Shown here: piece by piece, positions 44,029-51,640 of the stretch | Numbering within the stretch: the first letter of the stretch is position 1 | Layout: each line of letters opens with the position of its first letter | From: Asanoa ferruginea | GTDB lineage: Bacteria; Actinomycetota; Actinomycetes; Mycobacteriales; Micromonosporaceae | DNA length: 64,000 nt | NCBI RefSeq assembly: GCF_003387075.1 | Contig: NZ_QUMQ01000001.1 | Coordinates: 3,410,001-3,474,000, forward strand | Direction: 5' to 3' | The notes under the pieces: generated by a model | What the model saw: only the letters and a program-made list of their open reading frames with translations | The model's database searches: none | What the model was told of the DNA's origin: nothing | Made by a program: the position numbers and the translations under genes

Positions 44029-44676
44029 ATGGCGCTGGCCGCTGAAGGCGACCCCCGCGATCTTGGTGGACTCACCGGCTGGGTGGCCGGTGTGCTCGAC
44101 TCGCTCGGCGCCGCCGGGGTGGGGCTGCTGGTGGCGCTGGAGAACCTGGTGCCGCCCATCCCGAGCGAGATCGTTCTCGCCCTGGGCGGCTTCCTGGCCA
44201 GCGAGGGGCGGATGAGCCTGCCGATCGTGATCGTCGCCGCGACGGCCGGGTCGGTGGTCGGTGCGCTGGTGCTCTACTGGCTCGGCCGCAGCCTCGGCGA
44301 AGACCGGCTCAAGCGCTGGCTCGACCACATCCCGCTGGTCGACGCCGACGACCTCGACAAGGCCGACAAGTGGTTCGAACGCCACGAGAACGCGGCCGTG
44401 CTGCTCGGGCGCTGTGTGCCAGTCGTACGCAGCCTGATCTCCATCCCGGCCGGCGCCAACCGGATGCCGCTGCCCCGGTTCGTCGCGTTCACCACGCTCG
44501 GCTCAGCGGTGTGGAACTCGCTCTTCGTCGGCGCCGGGTTCGCCCTCGGCTCCCGCTGGGAGCAGGTCGATCAGTATGCCCGCTGGTTCGACTATGCGAT
44601 CCTGGCGCTCGTGGTGATCAGCGTCGGCCTGTGGGTCAACAAGAAGATCCGTAAGCGCCGGGCCGTGCACCGGTGA
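44029..44676 (+). CDS. DedA family membrane protein
   Basis: 215 aa. DedA/SNARE-associated fold: LVALENLVPPIPSEIVLALGGFLA near residues 35-58, GSVVGALVLYWLGRSLGE, and the basic GRCVPVVRSLISIPAGANRM (Arg-rich reentrant region, about 125-145). Probably a lipid scramblase/undecaprenyl-phosphate or polyamine-type transporter, by analogy with UptA/YqjA. GAGGAGATGAGG precedes ATG 44029. The next gene starts in its stop (GTGA at 44673-44676). Confidence 0.92.
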   Translation: MALAAEGDPRDLGGLTGWVAGVLDSLGAAGVGLLVALENLVPPIPSEIVLALGGFLASEGRMSLPIVIVAATAGSVVGALVLYWLGRSLGEDRLKRWLDHIPLVDADDLDKADKWFERHENAAVLLGRCVPVVRSLISIPAGANRMPLPRFVAFTTLGSAVWNSLFVGAGFALGSRWEQVDQYARWFDYAILALVVISVGLWVNKKIRKRRAVHR

Positions 44677-45479
44677 CGTCAGACGCCGACCTCGCGATCG
44701 CGGCGGCGTGGGCCGGTGCCGACGTGGTCCGGCGCTACTACGGCACGCCGGTCGACCACTTCGCCAAGTCACACCGCGACTTCGCGACCACCGCCGACCT
44801 GGAGGCGGAGCGGGCGATCCTCGCGGTGATCCGGGCCGAGCGGCCCGACGACGCGTTCCTGGGCGAGGAGAGCGGCCGGAGCGGGCCGGCCGGGCCGCGC
44901 ATGTGGATGGTCGACCCGCTCTGCGGCACGCTCAACTTCGCCGTCCAGACGCCGCTGGTGGCTGTCAACGTCGCGCTGCGCACCGCGACCGGGGTGACCG
45001 TCGCCGCCGCGGCGGACCCGCTGGCCGGCGAGCTCTTCTGGACCGACGGCACCGCCGCCTGGTTGCGCCGCGCGGGCGAGGACGAGCGCCTGGTCCCCAC
45101 CGGCGACTCCCGGCTGGTCGACCTCAACCTCGACCCGCCGTTTCCCAACGCCGACGTCTTCCGGGCCACCACGCTGCTGGCCGACCCGGAGTTCGGTGCC
45201 GCGTTCGGGCCCCGGGTGCTTTCCACAACGCTCGCGGTCGCCTGGGTGGCGGCGGGCCGGCGGGCGGCCTACGTGACCGACGGCCACTTCGAGGACAGCG
45301 TGCACTTCGCCAGCGGTCTCGCGATCTGTCGGGCGGCGGGCTGCGTCGTCACCGGGATCCACGGGCAGCCCCTGCACACGGGCATCGGCGGCCTGCTGGT
45401 CGCCGCCGACGCGCAGACCCACGCCGCGCTGCTGCGGTTGGTGCGCAAGCAAGAGAGCCCCGCCGCCGCCACGCCCTGA
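44673..45479 (+). CDS. Inositol-monophosphatase-family protein with altered metal site
   Basis: 268 aa. Conserved GEESG (Glu, metal 1) and WMVDPLCGTLNF, but the usual D-P-x-D-G-T is D-P-L-C-G-T, so the second metal-binding Asp is Cys. The late WDxAAG motif is FEDSVHFASG. The change is accompanied by normal upstream residues, so it is a family variation rather than a broken gene; activity as a phosphatase is uncertain. Translationally coupled to the DedA gene. Substrate possibly a phosphorylated lipid or sugar. Confidence 0.8.
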   Translation: MTSDADLAIAAAWAGADVVRRYYGTPVDHFAKSHRDFATTADLEAERAILAVIRAERPDDAFLGEESGRSGPAGPRMWMVDPLCGTLNFAVQTPLVAVNVALRTATGVTVAAAADPLAGELFWTDGTAAWLRRAGEDERLVPTGDSRLVDLNLDPPFPNADVFRATTLLADPEFGAAFGPRVLSTTLAVAWVAAGRRAAYVTDGHFEDSVHFASGLAICRAAGCVVTGIHGQPLHTGIGGLLVAADAQTHAALLRLVRKQESPAAATP

Positions 45480-45497
45480 GGCAGTGACGGCGGCGGG
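45459..45497. terminator. Bidirectional GC hairpin overlapping a stop codon
   Basis: Perfect 10-bp stem (45459-45468 with 45488-45497, CCCGCCGCCG and its complement). The IMPase-like gene's TGA lies in the loop, and the chitinase gene ends on the opposite strand at 45510. Probable shared terminator. Confidence 0.6.
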
Positions 45498-45509
45498 TCG
45501 ACTAGCCGG

Positions 45510-47069
45510 TTAACCGAACTGCGCGGTGATCCGGGTGAACTCCCAGTCCGGCTGCGCGATGCTGGAGCAGTCGGAGCTGAGCGGGCCGCCGGCGCAACCG
45601 CGGTCGCGGTTGACCGACCAGAACGCCAGGCGGGCCAGGCCGTGCGACTTGGCCCAGTCGCGGACCGAGGTCCACTGCGCCGTCGTGGTGATCTCGCCCT
45701 GGTCTGACCGGCCGTTCATGCCGGAGATGCCCATGTGGGCGTACGCCGTCGCGTCGGACCAGCCGTTGGCGGTCTTCAGCGCGTTCTTCAGGCCTTCCGA
45801 GGAGCTGACCGTCGACGCGTACATGTCGGCACCGCCGCCGAAGTTGAACGGCATGATGGTCCAGACGTCCACATTGGCCTGTAGCGCGGCGCCCTGGTTG
45901 ATCAGGCGGGTGCCCCAGTAGGTCGGGCCGGTGGTCGCGGTCGGGATCGTAACGATGGTCTTCAGGTTGGGGTTGTTCTGCTTGAGGATCTTCAGCGCGC
46001 CGAGGATCCGGTCCTGCACGACCTCGCTCTCGAACTCGTCGGTGTTCTCGACGTCCATGTCGATCGCCTTGAGGCTGTAGGTGTTGATCACCGACTGGAG
46101 CACGCTCGCCAGGGCCGACGCGGAGGAGCAGTTGGGGCCGAGCTTGTTGCCGCTCCAGCCGCCGACCGACGGGATGATGTCGCCGCCGGCGGCCCGGATC
46201 GCCGCGATCTGCTGTGCGTCACCGGCGCTGTTGATCGGCCGGTTGCCGTCCCAGGCGGCCGTGCAGCCGCCGCCGGACAGCACGAACGCCTTGGTGAACC
46301 ACTTGACGCCGGTCGCCGACATCACCGTGGTCACGTTGGGCACGTTGCCCCACGAGTAGATGTAGGGCGCCGCACCCATCGCGCCGCTGCCACCGCCGGT
46401 GCAGCCGGTGGTGGTGCCGCTGACGGCGGCGCTGCGAGCCGACTCACCCTGCGCGTTGTAGGCCGCGACCGTGTAGGAGCGCGAGGTGCATGCCGCCAGC
46501 CCGCCGATCGTGGCGCTGGTGCCGGTCACCGTCGCGCGGACGGTCGTGCCCTCGTAGACCCGGTAGCCGGTGACCGTGCCGGACGAGGCGTTCCACGCCA
46601 CCGTGATGGAGTTGGCCGTCGTGCCGGTGACCCGCACGTTGCCCGGTGTGGGTGGCGCGCCCGGGTTGGTCGGCGGGCCGCCCGCACAGGACGAGCCGTT
46701 GACCGTGCAACTGGTCGGGTCGCCGTTGCCGGCAGCGACGAAGCCGAAGCTGGCCGTCGCGTTGGGGCCGAGGGTGCCGTTCCAGCCCTTGTTGGTGAAG
46801 GTGAAGTGCTGGCCGCTGCGGACCAGGTCGGCGTCCCAGAAACTGCCGACCGAGGTGCCGCTGGGCAGGTCGAACTGGACGTTCCAGGACGTGATCGTCG
46901 ACGACGTGTTGTTGGTGACGGTGAACCTGGCCTCGTATCCCGAACCCCAACTCGAGGTGCGGACGAAGGCGGCGGTGGCGGCGGACGCCGCGGGCGCGAC
47001 GGCCACGCTCAGCGCCATGGCCGCGACGGCCAGGCCGGCGGTGACGACGGCCTTCCTGCTGAATTTCAC
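45510..47069 (-). CDS. Secreted chitinase, CBM2-FnIII-GH18
   Basis: 519 aa. Signal peptide about 1-31 (ends ASAATA), CBM2 about 33-128 (WGSGYEARFTVTNNTSSTI..FTNKGWNG; two cysteines), fibronectin type III about 140-225, and a GH18 catalytic domain about 232-519 with AIDMDVEN (D337, D339, E341 acid/base). The missing initial Asp of DGxDxDxE is replaced by Ala, seen in some chitinase subgroups. Hydrolyses chitin outside the cell. GTG 47067-47069; its GAGGAG overlaps the stop of the upstream chitinase (TGAGGAG), so the two are co-translated. Confidence 0.9.
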   Translation of the reverse strand: MKFSRKAVVTAGLAVAAMALSVAVAPAASAATAAFVRTSSWGSGYEARFTVTNNTSSTITSWNVQFDLPSGTSVGSFWDADLVRSGQHFTFTNKGWNGTLGPNATASFGFVAAGNGDPTSCTVNGSSCAGGPPTNPGAPPTPGNVRVTGTTANSITVAWNASSGTVTGYRVYEGTTVRATVTGTSATIGGLAACTSRSYTVAAYNAQGESARSAAVSGTTTGCTGGGSGAMGAAPYIYSWGNVPNVTTVMSATGVKWFTKAFVLSGGGCTAAWDGNRPINSAGDAQQIAAIRAAGGDIIPSVGGWSGNKLGPNCSSASALASVLQSVINTYSLKAIDMDVENTDEFESEVVQDRILGALKILKQNNPNLKTIVTIPTATTGPTYWGTRLINQGAALQANVDVWTIMPFNFGGGADMYASTVSSSEGLKNALKTANGWSDATAYAHMGISGMNGRSDQGEITTTAQWTSVRDWAKSHGLARLAFWSVNRDRGCAGGPLSSDCSSIAQPDWEFTRITAQFG

Positions 47070-47078
47070 GACTGCTCC

Positions 47079-48929
47079 TCAGGGGAGGGTGGCGAGGTGG
47101 GGGTCGACGGTGTTGGCGAACTGGTTGCCGTTGCTGACGTCCCAGTTGATCGACCAGGTCATCGCGCCGCGGATGCCCGGGTAGGTGCGCGGCGGGCGGA
47201 AGCTGCCGCAGTTGGTGCCGCGGGCCAGGCAGTCCAGCGCCTGGTTGACCAGGCTCGGTGAGACCACTCCGCCGCCCGCGGCGCCAGGGCCGGCGGGCAG
47301 GCCGAGGGACACCTGGTCGGGCCGCAGCCCGGCCTCGAGCTGGATGCAGGCCAGCGCGGTCATGAAGTTGACCGTGCCCTGCGAGTAGGCGAACGACTGG
47401 TCGCAGCCGAGCATCGAGCCGGAGTTGTAGAACTGCGTGTGTACGACGGTGAGAATGTCGCGAATGTCGAGGGCCAGCTTGAAGTAGGACACCGTCGGGT
47501 TCTGCATGTCGATCGTCTGCGGCGCCATCGTGATGATCAGGTTGGCGCCGACCCGGCTGCGGAGGTTGCGCAGCGCCTGGCCCATGAACGTGGGGTTCAG
47601 GCCGTTCTCGAGGTCGATGTCGACGCCGTCGAAGCCGTACGAGGAGATGAGGTTGAACATCGAGTTGCTGAAGTTGGTGGCGCTGGCGGCGTCGTTGACG
47701 GCGACCCGGCCCGCCTCGCCTCCGACCGAGAGGATCACCTTCTTGCCGCGCGAGTGCAGCGTGGCGATGTCGGCGCGGAAGTCGGCGTCGGAGTAGCCAC
47801 CGAGCGCGGCCGACAAACCGGAGTCGACGGCGAACGTGACGGCGCCCGGTGTGGCGGTCGACTCGGCGAAGGCGACCGCGATCAGGTCGTAGGCGGCGGG
47901 GGTGTCGCGCAGCCGCAACTCGACGGCGGGGTTGACGAAGTTGTGCCAGTAGCCGGTCAGGAAGTGTGCCGGCAACGGCCCGGTCGAGCAGCCGGTGGTG
48001 GTGCCGCTGACGGCGCCGCTCCGGGCCGACTCACCGGCGGTGTTGTAGGCCGCGATGGTGTAACTGTGGTTCTGACAGGCGCCGAGGCTGCCGATGGTCG
48101 CGGTCGTGCCGGTGACCGTCGCGCGGACGGTGGTGCCCTCGTAGACCCGGTAGCCGGTGACCGTGCCGGTGGACGCGTTCCAGGCCAGCGAGATCGAGGT
48201 CCCGGTGGTGCCGGTGACCCGGAAGTTGCCGGGCGTGCCGGGCACCTGTGGGCCGGTGCCGCCGCTGGTCGTGCCAGTGACGGCGGCGCTGCGGGCCGAC
48301 TCACCCGCGCTGTTGTAGGCCGCGACGGTGTAGGTGTGCGTGGTGTTGGCGGTCAGCCCGCTGACCGTGGCGGAGGTCCCGGTGACGGTCGCGCGCAGCG
48401 TGCTGCCCTCGTAGACCCGGTAGCCGGTCACAGTGCCGCTGCTGGCGCCCCAGGCGAGCGAGATGCTGGTCTGCGTCACGCCGGTGACGCTCGGCGCCCC
48501 GGGTGTGCCCGGCACCTGCGTGCCCGGGTCGGTGCCGCCGCCGCACGAGGCGCCGTTGAGCGTGCAGTTGGCCGGTGCGCCGGCGCCGGCGCCGATCAGC
48601 CCGAACGAGGCGGTGCCACCCGGCGCGAGGGTGCCGTTCCAGGACTTGTTGGTGAAGCTGAAGCGCTGGCCGGAGCGGGTCATGTCGGCGTCCCAGAAGC
48701 TGCTCACCGAGCTTCCCGACGGCAGGTCGAAGGCGACCGTCCACCCGTTGATCGTGGTCGTGCCGCCGTTGCTGATCGTGTATTTGCCCTCCCAACCGGA
48801 GCCCCAGTCGGAGGTCTTGACGAAGGTCGCGGTCGGTCCGGCGGCCATGGCGGGTGCGGCCACCGCCACGGCGGCCACCCCACCGAGCAGGGTGACCGCC
48901 GCGGTGACCATCACAGTCCGCAAGCGCAT
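47079..48929 (-). CDS. Secreted chitinase, CBM2-FnIII-FnIII-GH18
   Basis: 616 aa. Signal peptide about 1-30, CBM2 about 32-130 (WGSGWEGKYTISNGGTTTI), two fibronectin type III modules (about 143-225 and 230-312), GH18 about 320-616 with full FDGVDIDLEN motif (Glu441) and YWHNFVNPAVELRLRD, the ChiD-like group. First gene of a two-chitinase operon under the promoter at 48975-49003. Extracellular, releasing chito-oligosaccharides; the FnIII modules are nearly identical to those of the downstream chitinase (GYRVYEGTTVRATVTGT). Confidence 0.93.
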   Translation of the reverse strand: MRLRTVMVTAAVTLLGGVAAVAVAAPAMAAGPTATFVKTSDWGSGWEGKYTISNGGTTTINGWTVAFDLPSGSSVSSFWDADMTRSGQRFSFTNKSWNGTLAPGGTASFGLIGAGAGAPANCTLNGASCGGGTDPGTQVPGTPGAPSVTGVTQTSISLAWGASSGTVTGYRVYEGSTLRATVTGTSATVSGLTANTTHTYTVAAYNSAGESARSAAVTGTTSGGTGPQVPGTPGNFRVTGTTGTSISLAWNASTGTVTGYRVYEGTTVRATVTGTTATIGSLGACQNHSYTIAAYNTAGESARSGAVSGTTTGCSTGPLPAHFLTGYWHNFVNPAVELRLRDTPAAYDLIAVAFAESTATPGAVTFAVDSGLSAALGGYSDADFRADIATLHSRGKKVILSVGGEAGRVAVNDAASATNFSNSMFNLISSYGFDGVDIDLENGLNPTFMGQALRNLRSRVGANLIITMAPQTIDMQNPTVSYFKLALDIRDILTVVHTQFYNSGSMLGCDQSFAYSQGTVNFMTALACIQLEAGLRPDQVSLGLPAGPGAAGGGVVSPSLVNQALDCLARGTNCGSFRPPRTYPGIRGAMTWSINWDVSNGNQFANTVDPHLATLP

Positions 48930-48974
48930 GAAGTTCCTCCCCAGGCCCGCGCTTACATTGATGAGATGGCCAAT

Positions 48975-49003
48975 TATTAAGACTGTTTACAGATACTTGT
49001 CAA
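48975..49003 (-). promoter_or_regulatory. Consensus promoter for the chitinase operon
   Basis: On the minus strand: -35 TTGACA (48998-49003), 17-bp spacer, -10 TTAATA (48975-48980). Transcription would begin near 48968, about 40 nt before the chitinase ATG at 48929. The -35 begins four bases after the stop of the GH16 gene, so the chitinases have their own promoter. Confidence 0.7.
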
Positions 49004-49006
49004 TAC

Positions 49007-50389
49007 CTAGTTTCGGAACTGGAGCCAGTTGACGTTGACGAAGTCGTTCGGCTGCCCACTCGTGAAGGTCAGGAAGACCGTGTGGGTGCCCGTGGTCGGG
49101 GTGATGTTGCCGGGCACCGAGCGCCAGCTCTGCCAGCCGCCGGTGTTGGCCAGCGCGAAGCTGCCGATCGGGGCGTTGCTCCGGCTGTCCAGCCGCACTT
49201 CGACCAGCCCGCTGATGCCGCCCGCGGCGCCCGACGCCACGCGGGCGACGAAGTCGCGCGCGGGGGTCGAGCCGAAGTTGATGTTGTTGAACTGGACCCA
49301 GTCGCCACTCTTGACGGCACCGATGTTCTGGCCGCCCTCGCTGCACGCCTCGACGATCACGCCACTCTGCGCGTTGAACGACTCGGCCTGGATCTGGTTG
49401 TAGGCACTGCCGCCGCCACCCGGGTTGGTCGGCGGGGTGGTCGGCGGGTCGGTGGGCGTGGTGCCGCCACCGCGGGTCCACACCGCCACGTAGTCGACCA
49501 GCATCGGCCGGCCGGACACGGTGGACGCGGTCGGCGTGCCGGAGCCGGCGACGCCGTTGGGGAAGGCGCCGCCCATCGCGACGTTGAGCAGGATGAAATA
49601 GCCGGCGTGGTTGGTCATGTTGGTCCAGTGCGGCTCGCCGACCTGGGCCTGGGTGACGGTGTGGAACAGCGTGCCGTCGACATACCAGCGCAACTGCTGC
49701 GGGCTCACGCTCGCGTCCCACTCGAACCGGTAGGTGTGGAACGCCGACTGGCACGAGGAGCCGGGGCAGGCGCGCGAGGTGCCGAGGCCGTTGAACTCGT
49801 TGCACGGGCCGCCGGGTGCGACTCCACAGTGGAGAACGCCCCAGACGGAGTTGATCCCGTTGACGTTCTCCATGATGTCGAACTCGCCGATGCCGGGCCA
49901 GTTCCAGTAGTTGCCCCGGAACGGTGCGCCGAGCGCCCAGAACGCCGGCCAGTAGCCGGCCGCCTGCGCGCCGGTCACGTTGGGCATCTGGACGCGGCCC
50001 TCGATCCGCAGCACGCCGCCGGCGGGTGCCTTGAAGTTGCTGCGGGTGGTCTCGATCCGGGCCGAGGTCCACTGCCCGGAACCGTTGCGGATCGGGGTGA
50101 TCCGCAGGTTGCCGGAGCCGTCGAGACTCACGTTGGACGCGCTGTTGGTGTAGGTCTGGATCTCGCCGGTGCCCCACTGGGCAGGACCGCCCGGATAGGC
50201 GGTGCCGGTGTCGATGATCCAGTTGGCCGACGAGGGCAGGGCGTTGGCCGAGCCGTTGAAGTCGTCACTCCAGGCCAGGCTCCAGCCCGAGGGCGTGGCC
50301 GGCACGGAGGCGTTGGCCGTGACCGTCGTTGCGACGGCCGCGACGCTGATGGTGACGGTGGCGATGGACAGCAGGACGCGACGTTTCAT
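49007..50389 (-). CDS. Secreted GH16 endo-beta-glucanase with CBM6
   Basis: 460 aa. Signal peptide about 1-27, GH16 laminarinase-like domain about 35-300 with GEFDIMEN (Glu169, Asp171, Glu174 catalytic triad) and GYWPAFWALG, a short Thr/Pro linker (TPTDPPTTPPTNPGGG), and a CBM6-like module about 325-460 (QAESFNAQSGV, GQNIGAVKSGDWVQFNNIN). Cleaves beta-1,3-(1,4-)glucans of fungal or plant walls. ATG 50387-50389. The strong promoter and LacI-type operator lie just upstream (50422-50469). Confidence 0.93.
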   Translation of the reverse strand: MKRRVLLSIATVTISVAAVATTVTANASVPATPSGWSLAWSDDFNGSANALPSSANWIIDTGTAYPGGPAQWGTGEIQTYTNSASNVSLDGSGNLRITPIRNGSGQWTSARIETTRSNFKAPAGGVLRIEGRVQMPNVTGAQAAGYWPAFWALGAPFRGNYWNWPGIGEFDIMENVNGINSVWGVLHCGVAPGGPCNEFNGLGTSRACPGSSCQSAFHTYRFEWDASVSPQQLRWYVDGTLFHTVTQAQVGEPHWTNMTNHAGYFILLNVAMGGAFPNGVAGSGTPTASTVSGRPMLVDYVAVWTRGGGTTPTDPPTTPPTNPGGGGSAYNQIQAESFNAQSGVIVEACSEGGQNIGAVKSGDWVQFNNINFGSTPARDFVARVASGAAGGISGLVEVRLDSRSNAPIGSFALANTGGWQSWRSVPGNITPTTGTHTVFLTFTSGQPNDFVNVNWLQFRN

Positions 50390-50421
50390 GTAAAGCCTCT
50401 CTCCTGCGGGGGACGGTGCCG

Positions 50422-50435
50422 TGAGAGCGCTCTCA
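50422..50435 (-). promoter_or_regulatory. LacI-family operator upstream of the GH16 gene
   Basis: Perfect 14-bp palindrome TGAGAGCGCTCTCA at 50422-50435. This form is the standard LacI/GalR half-site around central CG and resembles CebR-type boxes that control glucanases in Streptomyces. It overlaps the predicted transcription start of the promoter at 50441-50469, so a bound repressor would block it. The regulator gene is not in the window. Confidence 0.8.
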
Positions 50436-50440
50436 GAGGG

Positions 50441-50469
50441 GTTGTATCGGACATACTCACGAATGTCAA
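50441..50469 (-). promoter_or_regulatory. Consensus promoter for the GH16 gene
   Basis: Minus strand: -35 TTGACA (50464-50469), 17-bp spacer, -10 TACAAC (50441-50446). The -35 overlaps the stop codon of the YidC-like gene (50466-50468), so the promoter lies at the very end of that gene. Confidence 0.75.
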
Positions 50470-51140
50470 TGGGTGGGACGGCGCAACACGAGATGCTCCA
50501 GCGCCGTCCACGAGGTGGTCGTGACCAGGTACAACGTCGCCGCCAGAGGCAGCACCAGCGCCGTCGGGATGGTGAGAAAGGACATGAAGGGCATCAGCTT
50601 GGCCAGCCCGGTCGCCTGCGGCCCGAGTTGGCGCCGCGACCGCCGTGCGAAGAACACCGCGAGCAGGATCAGAAGCAGCAGGAGTACGCCGTAAAGCGGC
50701 AGGACGCTGCCGCCGAGGCCCTGCATGAGGTGGTGGCCGAGCGGCACGCCCCACAGCTCGCCGGCCGGAGGCGCGATGGTGAACGTGCGATACATGACCA
50801 TGAAGAACGGCGCCTGTACGAGGACCGGCAGGCAACCGGCGAGTGGCGAGGTGCCTTGCTCGCGATAGAGGGCGGTGAGCTCCGTGCGCATGCGGTCGGG
50901 CTGCTTCCCGTACCGCTGCTGTAGCTCCTGGATCTTCGGCATGAGTGCCGTGCGGCGACGCTCGCCGCGGACGGCGGCGAGGCTGAGCGGGGCCACCGCG
51001 AGCCGCACGGCGACGGTGAACGCGACGATGGCGAGAGCCATCGCGGCCGGGCCCGCGACGGGCGCGATGAAGGCGGCGATTCCGGACAGGACGGACGTTG
51101 CGGCGCCCACGGCGCCGTCGAGTGGAGCGAAGGCAAGCAT
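50466..51140 (-). CDS. YidC/Oxa1 family membrane insertase (short paralogue)
   Basis: 224 aa with the five TM helices of the Oxa1/YidC core (about 12-45, 100-120, 140-165, 185-205) and a charged cytoplasmic hairpin (ALMPKIQELQQRYGKQPDRM). It lacks the large extracytoplasmic domain of Gram-negative YidC and is shorter than the rnpA-linked actinobacterial copy (about 300-400 aa), so it is likely a second, specialised insertase. ATG 51138-51140 with GAGGAAAC upstream. Operon with the small membrane protein upstream. Confidence 0.88.
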   Translation of the reverse strand: MLAFAPLDGAVGAATSVLSGIAAFIAPVAGPAAMALAIVAFTVAVRLAVAPLSLAAVRGERRRTALMPKIQELQQRYGKQPDRMRTELTALYREQGTSPLAGCLPVLVQAPFFMVMYRTFTIAPPAGELWGVPLGHHLMQGLGGSVLPLYGVLLLLLILLAVFFARRSRRQLGPQATGLAKLMPFMSFLTIPTALVLPLAATLYLVTTTSWTALEHLVLRRPTH

Positions 51141-51220
51141 GGTCGTTTCCTCGACTGATGGGGGTGCCCGCGCGCGGCGGCAGGACCGCACGGCGCGACC
51201 GGGCGGAACGGGTGAAGGGA

Positions 51221-51502
51221 TCAGGCGAGGTGGAGCGACGGTGCACGCGGACGGGGACGACCGGCCCCGTCGGGATCAAGCGCGCGTGGCGTGCGCCGGG
51301 ACTGGGCCCGGGCCCGTAACCGGGTGCCCCGGGCGGCGTTGCCGGACCGGTCGTGCCGACCGATCACCAGGCCGCCGAGGGTGGCCGCGACCAGCAGGGC
51401 GGCGGCGAACGCGGCGAGCAACGTCAGCGGCGACGCCGGGCCAGACGTGTCGACCAGGGCGAAGAGCAGCGCCCCGGTGAGCGTCGAGATGACCAACCGC
51501 AC
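51221..51502 (-). CDS. Small membrane protein, possible DUF6412
   Basis: 93 aa with two TM helices (about 3-22 and 27-47), then a basic Arg/Pro-rich tail (RHDRSGNAARGTRLRARAQS). Small proteins of this sort precede YidC paralogues in other actinobacteria, where they are sometimes labelled DUF6412. GTG 51500-51502; the ribosome site is weak. The 80-nt gap to the insertase gene suggests an operon. Confidence 0.6.
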   Translation of the reverse strand: MRLVISTLTGALLFALVDTSGPASPLTLLAAFAAALLVAATLGGLVIGRHDRSGNAARGTRLRARAQSRRTPRALDPDGAGRPRPRAPSLHLA

Positions 51503-51574
51503 GCCGACCAGTCAAGCACGTGGCGGCAATAGGTCAACGTTCTTTAGGGCCGGCTTAACAAAAGCCTGCTCACA

Positions 51575-51604
51575 TTGAGAGAACCGCACGCGTCCATCTA
51601 TGGT
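51575..51604 (+). promoter_or_regulatory. Candidate promoter for the DUF1800/DUF1501 operon
   Basis: TTGAGA at 51575-51580 and TATGGT at 51599-51604, 18 bp apart. Transcription would begin about 30 nt before the ATG at 51641. Only partial matches to the consensus. Confidence 0.4.
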
Positions 51605-51640
51605 CCGGCCTGAAGTGGCCGAACGGTGAGGTGGGGGGCA

